Shown here: piece by piece, positions 21,864 through 33,000 of the stretch
Numbering within the stretch: the stretch's first letter is position 1
How the letters are laid out: each line of letters opens with the position of its first letter
NCBI GenBank assembly: GCA_023897205.1
Contig: JAHWDD010000011.1
Span: 124,001-188,000, forward strand
Length of the DNA: 64,000 nucleotides
Direction of reading: 5' to 3'
DNA from: Exophiala sp. HKRS030
Taxonomy: Eukaryota > Ascomycota > Eurotiomycetes > Chaetothyriales > Herpotrichiellaceae
Notes under the pieces: model-generated
Databases searched by the model: none
The model's input: only the letters and a program-made list of their open reading frames with translations
What the model was told of the DNA's origin: nothing
Position numbers and translations under genes: made by a program

Positions 21864-22567
21864 CACACACCGCCAGCTTCTCTCACTGTAGAATCCTCCC
21901 ATACAATTTTTTGCGCAGTACCCTTCGCTGCGACACACTCACTACACACTGTAAGTACTTTGCCCTCTCTACTATTTTCCCGCCTTTCGCACCACACCAC
22001 CACTCTTCTTCGCCCGTCGTCTCTGTTTCAATTCCCGTCGAAAATGCCCTTCCCGTCATCATTCTACCCTGTTTGCACCTTCACCCGACCTCGTCGTCGC
22101 CGTCGCCATGGCCAACGCTGCAGCGTCGCCAACCGGTGACCACCACCACCACAATCCACGCACTCCACCTCACCTTTCCGACGCGTTTTCTGTTGCTGGG
22201 TGAGTGGAATCGGCCAGGCGATCTCGAATCGCGCGTCAAAGGACGCGTTTTTGGCACAAACCATCTCAATCGTCCTTCCAACTGCGCAAGCATAGCAAGC
22301 ATGGCCATCAGCAGCGACACCGCTACCACCGACATCCCAAAACTCTTGTTGGCTTTGTCCGTCGCCTTCGCTCTCTCTGCCTTGTCTCTCTGCCCTGTCT
22401 CTCTGGCTCACCCTTTTGCTTGATTACCCGATCCTCCATTTCCACTCTCAATTACTTCCAAACCACTCGCGATCTCAACGACTACCAGAAGCCATCCGCT
22501 GACTTTCTACAAGTGAACCGTATCATCCACACTTTCTCCCAAACTCTCTGATCCACACGCGATCAAG

Positions 22568-23031
22568 ATGCCTAAGGCCGCAGCCAAGACCAAGACAAAG
22601 GCGAGAGGTGACAAGAAGAAGAAGGGTTTGTAAACAACCCCCTTGGCCTGAGACCTCCAGCTGACAGCCACAGACCCTAACGCGCCCAAGCGTGGTCTCT
22701 CGGCCTACATGTTCTTCGCCAACGAGCAGCGCGAGAACGTCCGCGAGGAAAACCCCGGCATCAGCTTCGGTAAGCTCCCTCCATCAGGGAATTGAGCAGA
22801 GCACCCGTACTGACCTCCCCGAACAGGCCAGGTCGGCAAAGTCCTCGGTGACAAGTGGAAGGCACTCAGCGAGAAGCAGCGTGAGCCATACGAGAAGAAG
22901 GCGGCCACTGACAAGAAGCGATACGAAGACGAGAAGGCCAAGTACAACGTAAGTGGTGTCGCATCCCAACCCAACAAGCACAAATACTGACTCCTCCTCA
23001 GGCCGCTGGCAGTGACGAGGATGAAGACTAG
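22568..23031 (+). CDS. NHP6: Non-histone chromatin protein Nhp6 (HMG box)
   Basis: Four exons (22568-22625, 22674-22769, 22827-22948, 23002-23031) give 101 residues, close to yeast Nhp6 (93-99). All introns are GT..AG, and two have clear CTGAC branch sites. A basic N-terminal tail (residues 1-20) precedes a single HMG box (about 21-93): [49 protein letters not shown] short acidic tail ends it (SDEDED). Nhp6 bends DNA without strong sequence preference and works with FACT and other chromatin complexes in the nucleus. The gene has an unusually long pyrimidine- and repeat-rich upstream region, consistent with strong constitutive expression. Confidence 0.95.
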
Positions 23032-24659
23032 ATGCCCAATCATCAATTCCGATCTCTGTTGATGAACGAGTTTAGTCTCTTTTCCTTATCCTGTTTATGT
23101 GTTTACTACCAACGATCGGGCTGGGTGGCAGGGGTTCCGGAGTCTGCGATGTGGAACGGGAATGGCATGCTTTCAGAGGCAGCTGATGGGGAATCGCATC
23201 GACGTTCACGACACAATATCATCAATCAGTGATGAAAGTGAACTGCAACCATCGACAATGTGACTTAGCATACCGTGCTACTTGCTGTATACTAGCTCTT
23301 CATGCAATGCAATGTCTCTCATAGATCTCTTTTCTTTTCTTCGGCTTGCTCTTCCCCACGGAACGATAACGATGCAGCGGCAGATCAACCCATCCCTCTC
23401 ACCAGTCACTCGGGCCTCGCCACAGGCTGGGGAAGCTCGATAGACGCGTCGACTCGAACGCGCCTCAGCGACAAGGATCTGGATGGATTGATACGGAGTA
23501 CAGTACCATGGAATGCTCGTGTGGATACGCAAAGGACGGATACTTTCAAGTGTACGGAGTACGGAGTAGGATTGTAGCAGTCGAATCTCGTCACTCGATC
23601 CGCCTTGTTTATGCCACACAATACGCGATGGTGTGTGACGGCCGCTTGATGAATCCTTTTCACACTTTTGGCCCGCTCGTTCCCCCTCCGTAGCCCGCCT
23701 GGTCAGTCACCCTTGCCTCAGGCATCAACCAGGCGCAGGGCTGGGACATATATATGTGTGTGTGACTACTCCGTATGTTCTATGGAACAACGCCATCTCT
23801 GATCTTCCTTTCGCCTCTCGCCCTCATAGATCCAGCCTCGATCGTACCGTCCGGGTGTTCCAAATCTCAACCTCTGCAGACCTGTTGGCCCAGCCTCGGT
23901 ATTACTCCGAACTGCTCTGCCCAGCTCTGAGCATTACACCAAGAAATGCGTCGCACGACTCAAACCGCACGCTTTCCACCGGTGAGTCGCTTTCTGGCAC
24001 GCGACGAACCATTATAGGCTTCAACGGACGAGACACAGCCCGAGGGAGGTGACATTCGTCCCGATGGCAGAACACGTCGACATTCCCCAGAGGGTTCGCT
24101 TCTTCGGGGGGGAGCATTTCCATCGATGCCCCCCGAGTGACCACGCCCGGGTCCAGACTTAGGCAGCAATTGCCCGCAGCATGACGCTATCGTGTTTCTT
24201 ATTCATCACCACCATTGGGAGCGACCACGGGTCGCCAATCTGTTTCAATGGCAGAAAACTCTGTCCTTTTGGGGGCCAGGGCCATTTAAAGCTGGTACAG
24301 AGCGTGACGGGGAAGCGGTGGGTGAGCTTTGTGTTGCAGTCTTTTACATGTGCAGGCGTCGCGGCGACAAATCGGCGTCGTCTTGGGCCTAATTAGTCCA
24401 TGCAGCAGCGCCGTCAACCCTCGCCCTTGCCTGCTGTCTGCTTGACACGTCAAACCACCCGCATGAGAAGTCGTCTCCGCGCGTTCTCTCTCGAGATCAC
24501 CAATACGGGCCGGCGCTGGTCTGGTCTCGATCACAGCCAGCTCAACCGCCAAAAGAGCCTCACCACCGCCATCGCCGTTTTGTGCCATGCCCACCTGATC
24601 GAGGACATCTCCATCTTCCACAATCTTTCACATTGTGGAAAAATCATCATACGTTATGC
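23032..24659. other. Intergenic region with clustered TACGGAGTA motifs
   Basis: About 1.6 kb between NHP6 and the nine-exon gene. TACGGAGTA or its complement occurs at 23492, 23553, 23560 (overlapping the previous copy) and 23765. Open stretches on both strands show no family signature. Confidence 0.5.
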
Positions 24660-26692
24660 ATGGATTTACTACTCGCCGAGGAGGCCGGACGGGCGCTGGA
24701 CATTGCTGAGATCCTCAGCAGCCTGCGAAAATTTGACCAGGACCATCTGCAACCCATCACCCTGGCCATCACGGGACTGAACGACCTCAGCTGGGCTCTC
24801 CGCGAACTCAACGACCAGATTGATCTCGCTGGAGGTGAGGTGACTCGAGTCTTCGCCACCGATCTTACCCTTCTCCAACACAGTGTTGCTTTTACCCTTC
24901 AGGATGTCTGGCACATATTGGGCAAAATCCGACCCGATGCCACCAAGCTCGACTATCGCAACGCCTGGAAGGAAGTTACACGGTACTGTCACACCATGGG
25001 CAAGCAGACCTTTGACATGCGCCTGTCGACCTATAAATTATTCACTTTTGGGCTATGCAGGGTATTGAAAAGGTAAGGCGGTGACTTGTGATCCGGTGAT
25101 GTTGTGCTCAACCTTTGTTTGGTCAGACAAACCTATAGTCGCCGAGAAATCGAAGACCTCCGCCACGAAATCAACGACCTACAGTCCCTACAACGCAGCA
25201 ATAGACGATTGATCACGCCCACCGAAACCTTTGCAAATCTCTCTCTGGTTCCAGTCCAGAGAACCGGTACTTGCAGCCCAAGTCAAAACCCGCGCCTGGC
25301 AAAGGTACTGACGGAGGACAGTAATCCAACCAAAATCGCACGAACGGATCAGACCCCAAAACCCACGACCAATGTCACCAGCATCTTCCCACGACAGCTA
25401 TGAAACCTACCAAAATGTGTCCGTGCCGAGTCCGCCTCCCTTATCTCCCACCACGACGTTTTCCACCACTAGTCATGCCTCCAGTGTGGATGCAGACATA
25501 GGACATTGGGCCACTACCATATTCAATAATTTACCAACCACCATACTCGAAGATGACCCCGAAATGTAAGATCTACACAGGGCTGTCATGCCTGGTCATT
25601 GATGTCCAAAATAGTTCACGGTGCTTTGGAGACAGCGCAGGCAAATGCCGCAGTTTGCCAGATCCCGAGTTCGAGCGTATTCTACAGATGTGAGGGGCCT
25701 TGATACATGAAGTGCTGTCGTGACGACCTAACGCCGAACAGGAAATTCCCGGGCGGCCTCCGCGTCAAGTTATATTGGCGACCTCGCGATTACCGTTGCA
25801 AGATTGTATGTGAATGGCCGGAAAGCCGTCGCAGCGTTCGATGGTCATGTCTGCCTCTCAGTGAATTACATATTCGTCGAGCCGGTCCTTTTCTCTACCT
25901 CTGTCGGCCCACCGTTACGGCGCCGAGTACCTGCTGGGCAAGTCTCAAGTTTACCTCGTATGAATGTGAGAATCCCCCCCACCTCGGATCATATACCGGA
26001 TAGGTTAATAAGATGCGTTAGGGCTGGTCATCTTTCACTGCTCCTTCTTGTCCCTGAGGTCGCACGACGGCGTGAGACATGTCAACAATGGTCTCGATCA
26101 CGTGTTGAAGGGTGAAACCCTCAACTTCGCTGGGTATGATGCTCGCGCGTGCAGGATTTGGCTATGGGTTGCTGACCTCCTCGATAGGGCGATCCGAGAT
26201 AGCGGCTTCAAGCACGCCCTCCGTCTTTATCGCGACAAATCAACTGATGCGATACGACTGGAGGCATCGGCCTTGGACGGTGATATGAAGCAGTAAGTGG
26301 ATGAAACGTGACCCAGCACGTCGATGGCAAGCTAAGGTTCCCAGCAGCTGCCCCATCTGGACAGCGTTTATAACTCACCATGTCACTTCTCCCACCTGGC
26401 TTCGGTGGTCCAAGAACAGTTACACAGTATACTTGGCCCAACTTCAACGACATGTCTTTTCTTCCGAATATGTGCCTCACATGGCTGCCAATGGTGAACA
26501 TTTTTTGGATTTTGAACTACTCACAGGTAATGATATTGAAACTCCTCCAGCGTATCCATGATGGGTTGCGGACATGGTGAGATGGTGCGTAAGACCGGAC
26601 TGACATTGTGTGTGCGCGTAGATGCGGAGGACTTTGTCAAGACGATCGAAGACTTTGGCGACGAATATCGAGGCGTACGGGCGGCGCCGTGA
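24660..26692 (+). CDS. Nine-exon protein of unknown function
   Basis: Reconstructed exons: 24660-25072, 25127-25266, 25322-25565, 25615-25689, 25742-25965, 26022-26133, 26188-26292, 26345-26526, 26622-26692, coding 521 residues. All eight introns (47-95 nt) are GT..AG, most with CTAAC/CTGAC branch sites, and all junctions keep the frame, which is strong evidence for a real gene. Residues 1-155 are helical, with a leading LLLAEEAGRALDIAEIL and a later VTLTLQDVW-like segment. About 155-270 are Ser/Pro/Thr-rich and disordered. About 285-521 form a second folded region with LRVKLYWRPRDYRCKIVCEW, LVIFHCSFLSLRSHDG, HALRLYRDKSTDAIRLEA, CPIWTAFITHH and the terminal AEDFVKTIEDFGDEYR. No signal peptide or membrane helix. 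I cannot name the family. The exact acceptor of exon 6 is ambiguous (26015 or 26022, both in frame). Confidence 0.75.
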
Positions 26693-27674
26693 CCACCTTT
26701 TTGAGAACACCATGACTTATTTACGGTACGACCAATGACTTATGACCTTGATGACCACTTACGGAATGACGACGACGACGACGATGATGACGATAACGAC
26801 GAAAACGAGGACAGGGAAAAAGTGTTATTCGACTCGTCACGATGCGTCGAGGCTTGGGTTCCTTGAATACCCTCTGTGCATCTTTTTTCCTTATCATCGT
26901 ATTTTCTTTTTCTCCCTTCTCAGCTCAAGTTTCAATTCTGGGAACCTACCTGAGGTAGTTAGTTATTGCTTTGTGTCTCTATCCCCCAAAGATTGCGTCA
27001 AGTATTCAGAGCCAGCGATTACAGCAGCAGCGAGTTGATCGGCGGCGAGACTCTTGGTTTCGTGTTTTTACGGGTGGCTTGTTGACTTGAGTAAACAACG
27101 TGTATCGGATTTCTTTTTTTCTTTGGTGCTACTTATTGTATTCAGTAGTCTACAGTACAGTATCCGTGCAGAGATGAGTCTTGTCTTGATGAAGATGATC
27201 TGTTTAATCGGCAAGAGACCCCGACCATCTCCATCGGCGACTCCCGGGGACAAGATTCATTTCCCCTCGTCGTCCCTAAATGCAAGTATGTTGTAAGGGA
27301 AATAGCGGCCACTTTCCGCCTATCATGTCCATCGAATTGGCCATCATTTCTTCTGCTCCAATAAGTACAGGTTGTATCTATCAGGGCTTGTTCACCAGGC
27401 CATATTCCGTACTCCGTTATCGTTGGCGTCATTCCATACCGACCGGCTTTTCAATTACCCTTCCCATCTACACGGGCAAAAGATAGACCCTCTTTCTCCA
27501 AATCTCGACTTTTTTAGTACACCATGTACGGGAGTACGAAGTGGTAGGAGAGCGATCCATTCTACCACTCGGGACGTGGATGCCGATAAAATGAATTCCG
27601 ACATGGATGTTTTTCTTTCTCCTCCTTCTTCGCGTCCTGTTCACTGTGATGGCCAGAGAGACCGAGACAGATAA
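26693..27674. other. Intergenic region with GAC/GAT-rich tract
   Basis: Holds the 3' end of the nine-exon gene and the promoter of the MFS transporter gene. A GAC/GAT-rich simple tract lies at about 26767-26803 and TACTCCG at 27410. No gene is seen. Confidence 0.5.
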
Positions 27675-29621
27675 ATGTACACGAGGATGGCCCGGACTCT
27701 GTCACAGTCTGGCGACGACACCGAGGTTGTCGTGACCGACAACGAGAAAGGCAATGACACGGCGCAGGTGTCACCGTCACCATCACCACCAAATCCTCCC
27801 GATGTACACGACGGCGGCCACACGGAGAAGCATGGCCAAAAGCCAAAAGGACGAAACGTGCGGCAGAAAGCGTGGGCGTGTGTGACTTATGTCCCACCCC
27901 GATGTCGATATGACCCCGAAGCACCATTTCAGTTTTCCATGGGATTGAATCTGTTGTTTGGTTAGTCCTATCCTTGACCTTTTCGACATGGACAGCCCCT
28001 GCCAGGTCGAAGATCAAGTTTTGACCGAATCACTGACATACATTCTCCGAGTGTAGCTTTCGCGGGTTGCTTCACGGTCGCAAACCTCTATTACAACCAT
28101 CCCATCTTGAACCTGCTGGCGGACGATTTCCACGTCTCCGATGAAGAAGCCTCGTACATACCCACCCTCGCCCAGGCAGGGTACGCAGGAGGATTGTTGT
28201 TCATATGTCCCTTGGGGGATCTGCTCAAGAGAAGACCGTTTACACTATGGCTGGTCTGGTTCACCGCTACGTTATGGTAAACAAACCACCACACCACATG
28301 TTCCGCTCCATGTTGCGTAAACTGTTAGCATTGTGGTGAATGAATCATCACACGTTCTCTCCATTGCCCCCCCTCCCCCCAACCCAACGCGCTGCTGGAG
28401 ACGAGAAGGCAAGAACTGACAGCTGGTGTCAAAATTTACAGGATAGGACTCTGTGTGACCAAGTCTTTTGCCGCCTTTGGAGCCATTACGTTCATCACCA
28501 GTGTCACCACGGTCACTCCGCAATTGATGCTCCCCTTGGTCGGTGAGTTGGCACCTCCGCACCGTCGAGCGTCCGCCTTGTCTGTGGTCGTGTCGGGCAT
28601 GCTGCTCGGCATGCTCTGCGCCCGGCTCCTTTCGGGCGTGGTCGCGCAGTTCATCGGCTGGCGATATATATACTGGATTTCGTTCGCCTTGCAGTACATC
28701 ATTCTCATCCTGCTGCATTTGTTCATGCCGGATTACCCTTCCACGAACCCGGATGTGAAGGTGGTCAAGAAATATCCATTCCTGCTCTGGGACATACTGA
28801 AACTCGTCGCGAAGTATCCCGTGCTCGTTCAAGCGTGCCTGGTCGGTCTTTTCACGGCCACTACGTTTACGAGTTTCTGGACCACCCTCACTTTTCTGCT
28901 CGCCGGGTCTCCGTATCATTACAACTCTCTCGTCATCGGCTTGTTCGCCCTGATCGGCATAGGGAGCATGACGTGGGCGCCTGTGTTTGCCAGGACCTTC
29001 ATGGAGAAACACCAGCCCCTGCTCTCGGTCATCATAGGCGAGTTGATCTGCCTGACGGGCGTGGTGGTGGGCACGTATACGGGCGAGTTTACCGTGGCGG
29101 GACCCATCATACAAGCCATCGGGATCGACGTCGGCTTGCAGACGAGCCAGATCGCAAACCGGACGGCGATATATGCTGTTGCCCCCAAGGCCAGGAATCG
29201 AGTTAACACCGCGTACATGGTCAGTGTCTTCGTGGGCCAGCTTATCGGCACGGCGGTCGGAAATCGACTGTACGCGAGAAGTGGTTGGATCGCTTCAGGG
29301 AGTGCGAGCGTCGGGTTTGTCAGTTTTGCACTTTTGGTGTGTCTGTCTAGAGGACCGCATGAGAAAGGGTGGGTCGGATGGAGGGGAGGTTACAATATGC
29401 GGAAGGGGGTTCCTGAGAAGCCGCAGGTGGTGAAGGAGGATGAAGAAACAAATCTTCCAGCGCAGCTACAGTCATCACAGCGAGAGAACCCGACAGAAGG
29501 TGATCTCGTCGGGACGAGCAAAGATGATGACAAGAATCATGACGAAAACGTTACGAGAGACGAGAGTTCACGGTCGTCGCAACGAACTTTGAGTGAGGAA
29601 ATCAGGCAAGTAAAAGAATGA
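27675..29621 (+). CDS. Major facilitator superfamily transporter
   Basis: Three exons (27675-27960, 28057-28276, 28442-29621) give 561 residues with GT..AG introns. About 90 disordered residues precede the first membrane helix. The core has about 12 hydrophobic helices in two halves separated by a charged loop (YPSTNPDVKVVKKYP). Typical MFS signs are AGYAGGLLFICPLGDLLKRRP, a form of the G-x3-D-R/K-x-R/K-R loop between helices 2 and 3, and a Gly-rich helix SVVVSGMLLGMLCARLLSGVV. About 95 polar residues close the protein. The overall pattern resembles the DHA1-like bacterial YnfM/AraJ group and its fungal relatives, which are often drug or sugar efflux proteins. The substrate cannot be read from the sequence. 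A plasma-membrane location is expected. It precedes the cell-surface glycosidase gene by 384 bp. Confidence 0.9.
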
Positions 29622-30005
29622 TATGCTTGGTAGACAAGCACTGTGGCCATGACAAACCTTTTTTGAGCAGCCTCGAGTTTATCGTTGTTGCGGTGCAATG
29701 AAGTTTCGATACCACGTTCAACGGATATCATCGCTCAGGTCATGGATCTATTCATTATTGACCTTCATTATGCTGGTTTGAAATCGTTGGTGGGTGCGAC
29801 CTTTCATCGGACCCAAGAACCAACCCCCTTTCCTTACTCTCAATGTTGTTGTATGGCGTTTTGGTCCTCTTACATTCCTGACCACGTCGCGTTGGAATTC
29901 TCCGACCTCTTGGACCACAACCACCAACTTCGACATGAATATACCGAGACAAGTCTTCTGCGCGTTTTTCTTCATGGCTACGAGTCTGTTTGGTTGTTGC
30001 CGACC
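29622..30005. other. Intergenic region
   Basis: About 380 bp between the MFS gene and the GH16 gene, expected to hold the GH16 promoter. Nothing else is recognised. Confidence 0.45.
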
Positions 30006-33000
30006 ATGGCTGTTCATTCGTTACGGTCGCAGAACGACGGTGGCATCGGCGTCCTTGTTGTCCTTTTTCTTTGGTGTTTCCAACATGCACTCGCTCAAAC
30101 TGGGTCCGTTTATCAACTTGACTCGGAATATTCAGGAACAAATTTCTTCGATGGCTGGGATTTCTTTACGGTCTGTAACTTTGTCGCTTTGTTTGAGGGA
30201 AGTTCGCAAACGAGTGCCAGAAAAAGAAGACTGACATACATGCACTTAGGGAGGAGATCCGACAGGTGGATTCGTCACGTACTACAGTCGTTCATCGGCG
30301 CAACTTGCTGGTATGATCAACTCCAGCAGTTCGCAACCGACATATATCGGCTCAGACTATACGACTCTCATCGGGAACCCGAACGGCGCAGGCAGACCCA
30401 GCGTGAGAATATCGACCAAACGGTCATGGACCCATGGCTTATTCATTGGGGATTTCAATCACTCGCCCGCTGGGATCTGCGGGACGTGGCCGGCATGTGA
30501 GTCTTATCCCAGTGTCGGTGGTGGTTCCACTCTGAGTGAGTATACACAGTCTGGACTTTGGGCCCGAATTGGCCATACAATGGCGAAATCGACATCATGG
30601 AAGGTGCAAACTTGAATACATACAATGGGATGACACTACATGCGTAAGAGAAGCCGTTCTGGTGCGTCAGAGTATGACCGGTGCTGACCCTTGGGCTTTG
30701 TAGGTCCCCAAATTGCACGATTGCAGGAGACAGCAGATTGATGTCGGGACAGCTTCAAAGCTCGAACTGTGCTTATTATGTGAGTCAGCCCGTCTTGCCA
30801 ACTTTTCAAGGATCACCACGCACAAGACCTAACGCGAACATAAGCCAAACTACAATGTCGGTTGCAGTATAAGTGACAGACGCAGTCAGAGTTATGGCAC
30901 GAACTTCAACACTGGTGGCGGTGGTGTCTATGCCATGCAATGGACGTCCGACTATATTGCCGTATGGTTCTTCCCTCGAGGCTCAATCCCAGCGGACATC
31001 ACCAACAAGACTCCCAATCCTTCCGGATGGGGTTTGCCGGCGGCTGAATTTCAAGGGTCTTGCCAGATTGATCAGAAGTTCCAGGCTCACAAGATTGTGA
31101 TGAACAATGCCTTTTGCGGCGAATATGCTGGAGCTTCGACCGTGTGGAATTCTTCGACAAACTCCTGTGCGGCTTCTACGGGATATGCGACTTGCAATGC
31201 ATACGTGGCTGGCCAACCTGGAGCCTTTCAGAATGCTTACTGGAGCATCAATTCGGTGAGAGTGTACCAACTTGTCGACTCCGGTTCCAGCGCGACCTCT
31301 TCTTCTCCGTACATTGCCAGCTTGCAACCGACCTCGACGATCAGCACCACGACGGGATCTACACCGACACCGACACCCACCACGGCACTGTGCCCAGGGT
31401 ACAACTTCACCGTCGTCCAGTTGGGTGCTTTCAGTTACGAGATTGAGTGTGGCGTCAACCCTGGAGGTCACGATATTGGTGCGCCGTACTCGGGATTCCA
31501 GGTCAATTCCTTCGAAGACTGTATCGCAGGGTGCAGCTACTGGAACGCCAACATTTCCGCCAACTACTGTGCCGCCGTCACGTATCAATTCAGCAGCAAG
31601 GCTTGTTACTGGAAAAAGGATTGTTACGCTCAACCTGCCAACGCAGCGTACAACGGTGCTCGGCTGATCTATTACGCCTACCCACAGGTGACGGATGATC
31701 CGAGAAGTCAGACGTTAACCAGCAGTAGTACTTCGTACGTGCAGACCACCCCGACCCCGAACACGTATGTTCCTTTGTCGGGTGGCGGCACGACAAGTAC
31801 AAGTTTTGTCCTGATCAGCGAAACTCCGTTATCTTCTTATACTGACGGTGTTGGCATGGGAGGTGACGGTGGTGGTGCAACGAGTACGACTTCTTCGGGG
31901 GCAGGTGGAGATACATCTTCTTCATCAAGTTCGATGTCGAGCGTCTCGATCAGCCCAACAACATCGACCTCATCGGCATCACTAGCGACATCGTCATCGT
32001 CGTCGACCACAACTGTACTGTCACAGTCATCCACGACGGCATCGGTAGCGGTCAGTACTTCATCAACTCAACCGTTGGCCACGAGTTCCACTGCGACTAT
32101 CGGGAGTCTATCAACACAGGTACTTTCGTCTTCGAATTCGATAACCACTTCGATATCGGGTTTACGTTCTACAACCATAGTTCAGCCGACAACAGCAATT
32201 CAGACTTCGACTACGGTGATACAGCCTTCACAATCAAGCACGACATCGGCCATGGTACTCAGCTCGACAACGACAAGGCTTACGCAATCCAGTACGACTC
32301 CAGTGGTGGTAATGAGCTCAACGACGACGACGGTGTTTGTTGCGCCGTCCTCATCTACTATGAATCCAGCCCAATCTTCTACTAGCGTGATAGGGCAGAC
32401 GACTGTCCGTTCTAGCACCAGCAGTACCGTACGGGGCCAATCTTCAGTGACAAGTCAACGTCCGATATCATCGACGACTACACAATCTAACTCACCGCCA
32501 CAGTCTTCGAGTTTTGCGGGTATATCGACATCAAGTCCATTCTCATCACAATCCCCGAGTTCACATCCCACGTCAGGGACCACGGTTGTCGTACCATCGA
32601 CCAGTGTTACTGTGATCACGTCTTCACCTACAGTGTTATCCACTTCGCCAAGTACCCCATCCCAGTCGTCACAACAGTTCTCATCAATGACTCCTTCCCC
32701 GGTAAAATCACAACCTTCGACCAGAGTATCCTCTGATGAGAGTAGCACGACGTCGAAGCTACCGCAGCCGACCACGACGACCACATCTGTATCTCTTCCT
32801 CCACCACCACAGTCATTTACGACTTTCATACAGTCTCGCTCCTCCGTCGTGACCATACCTGTTACTGGGTCATCATCTTCAGGAATTGTGGAAATGACAA
32901 CGACGACTACCATGACCACAACAACAACGACAACAACGAGTCAATCATTCGCAGAACCAACCAAAGTCTCAACGTTTGAATACGCGGGGTGTCTCGGTCC

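Larger units (their letters stand above)
19831..22567. other. Long intergenic region and NHP6 leader, rich in simple repeats
   Basis: About 2.7 kb without a supportable gene. It contains GGAA repeats (about 20615-20640), a GA run (about 21472-21489), a CT-rich belt (21780-21840), an ACT run (21841-21863) and CGGAGTA motifs at 20366, 21411, 21458 and 21536. A GTAAGT donor at 21951 suggests a spliced 5' leader for NHP6, whose last 600 bp are pyrimidine-rich. The open plus-strand stretch at 21728-22423 translates to Leu/Ser/Pro-rich low complexity and is judged noncoding. Confidence 0.6.

Noticed and set aside
21728..22423. 231-codon plus-strand open frame before NHP6
   Set aside because: The translation is Leu/Ser/Pro/Thr low complexity from pyrimidine and ACT repeats. 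It overlaps the expected NHP6 leader and shows no domain.
26742..27038. Plus-strand frame beginning with a Thr/Met-rich repeat
   Set aside because: Generated by a GAC/GAT simple tract; the rest shows no conserved features.
28272..29114. 280-codon minus-strand frame opposite the MFS transporter
   Set aside because: Arg/His/Gly-rich translation with no hydrophobic core; the opposite strand encodes a clear MFS protein.
32455..32919. Minus-strand Asp/Val-rich frame in the GH16/WSC stalk region
   Set aside because: It is the complement of the repetitive Ser/Thr codons and has no independent support.
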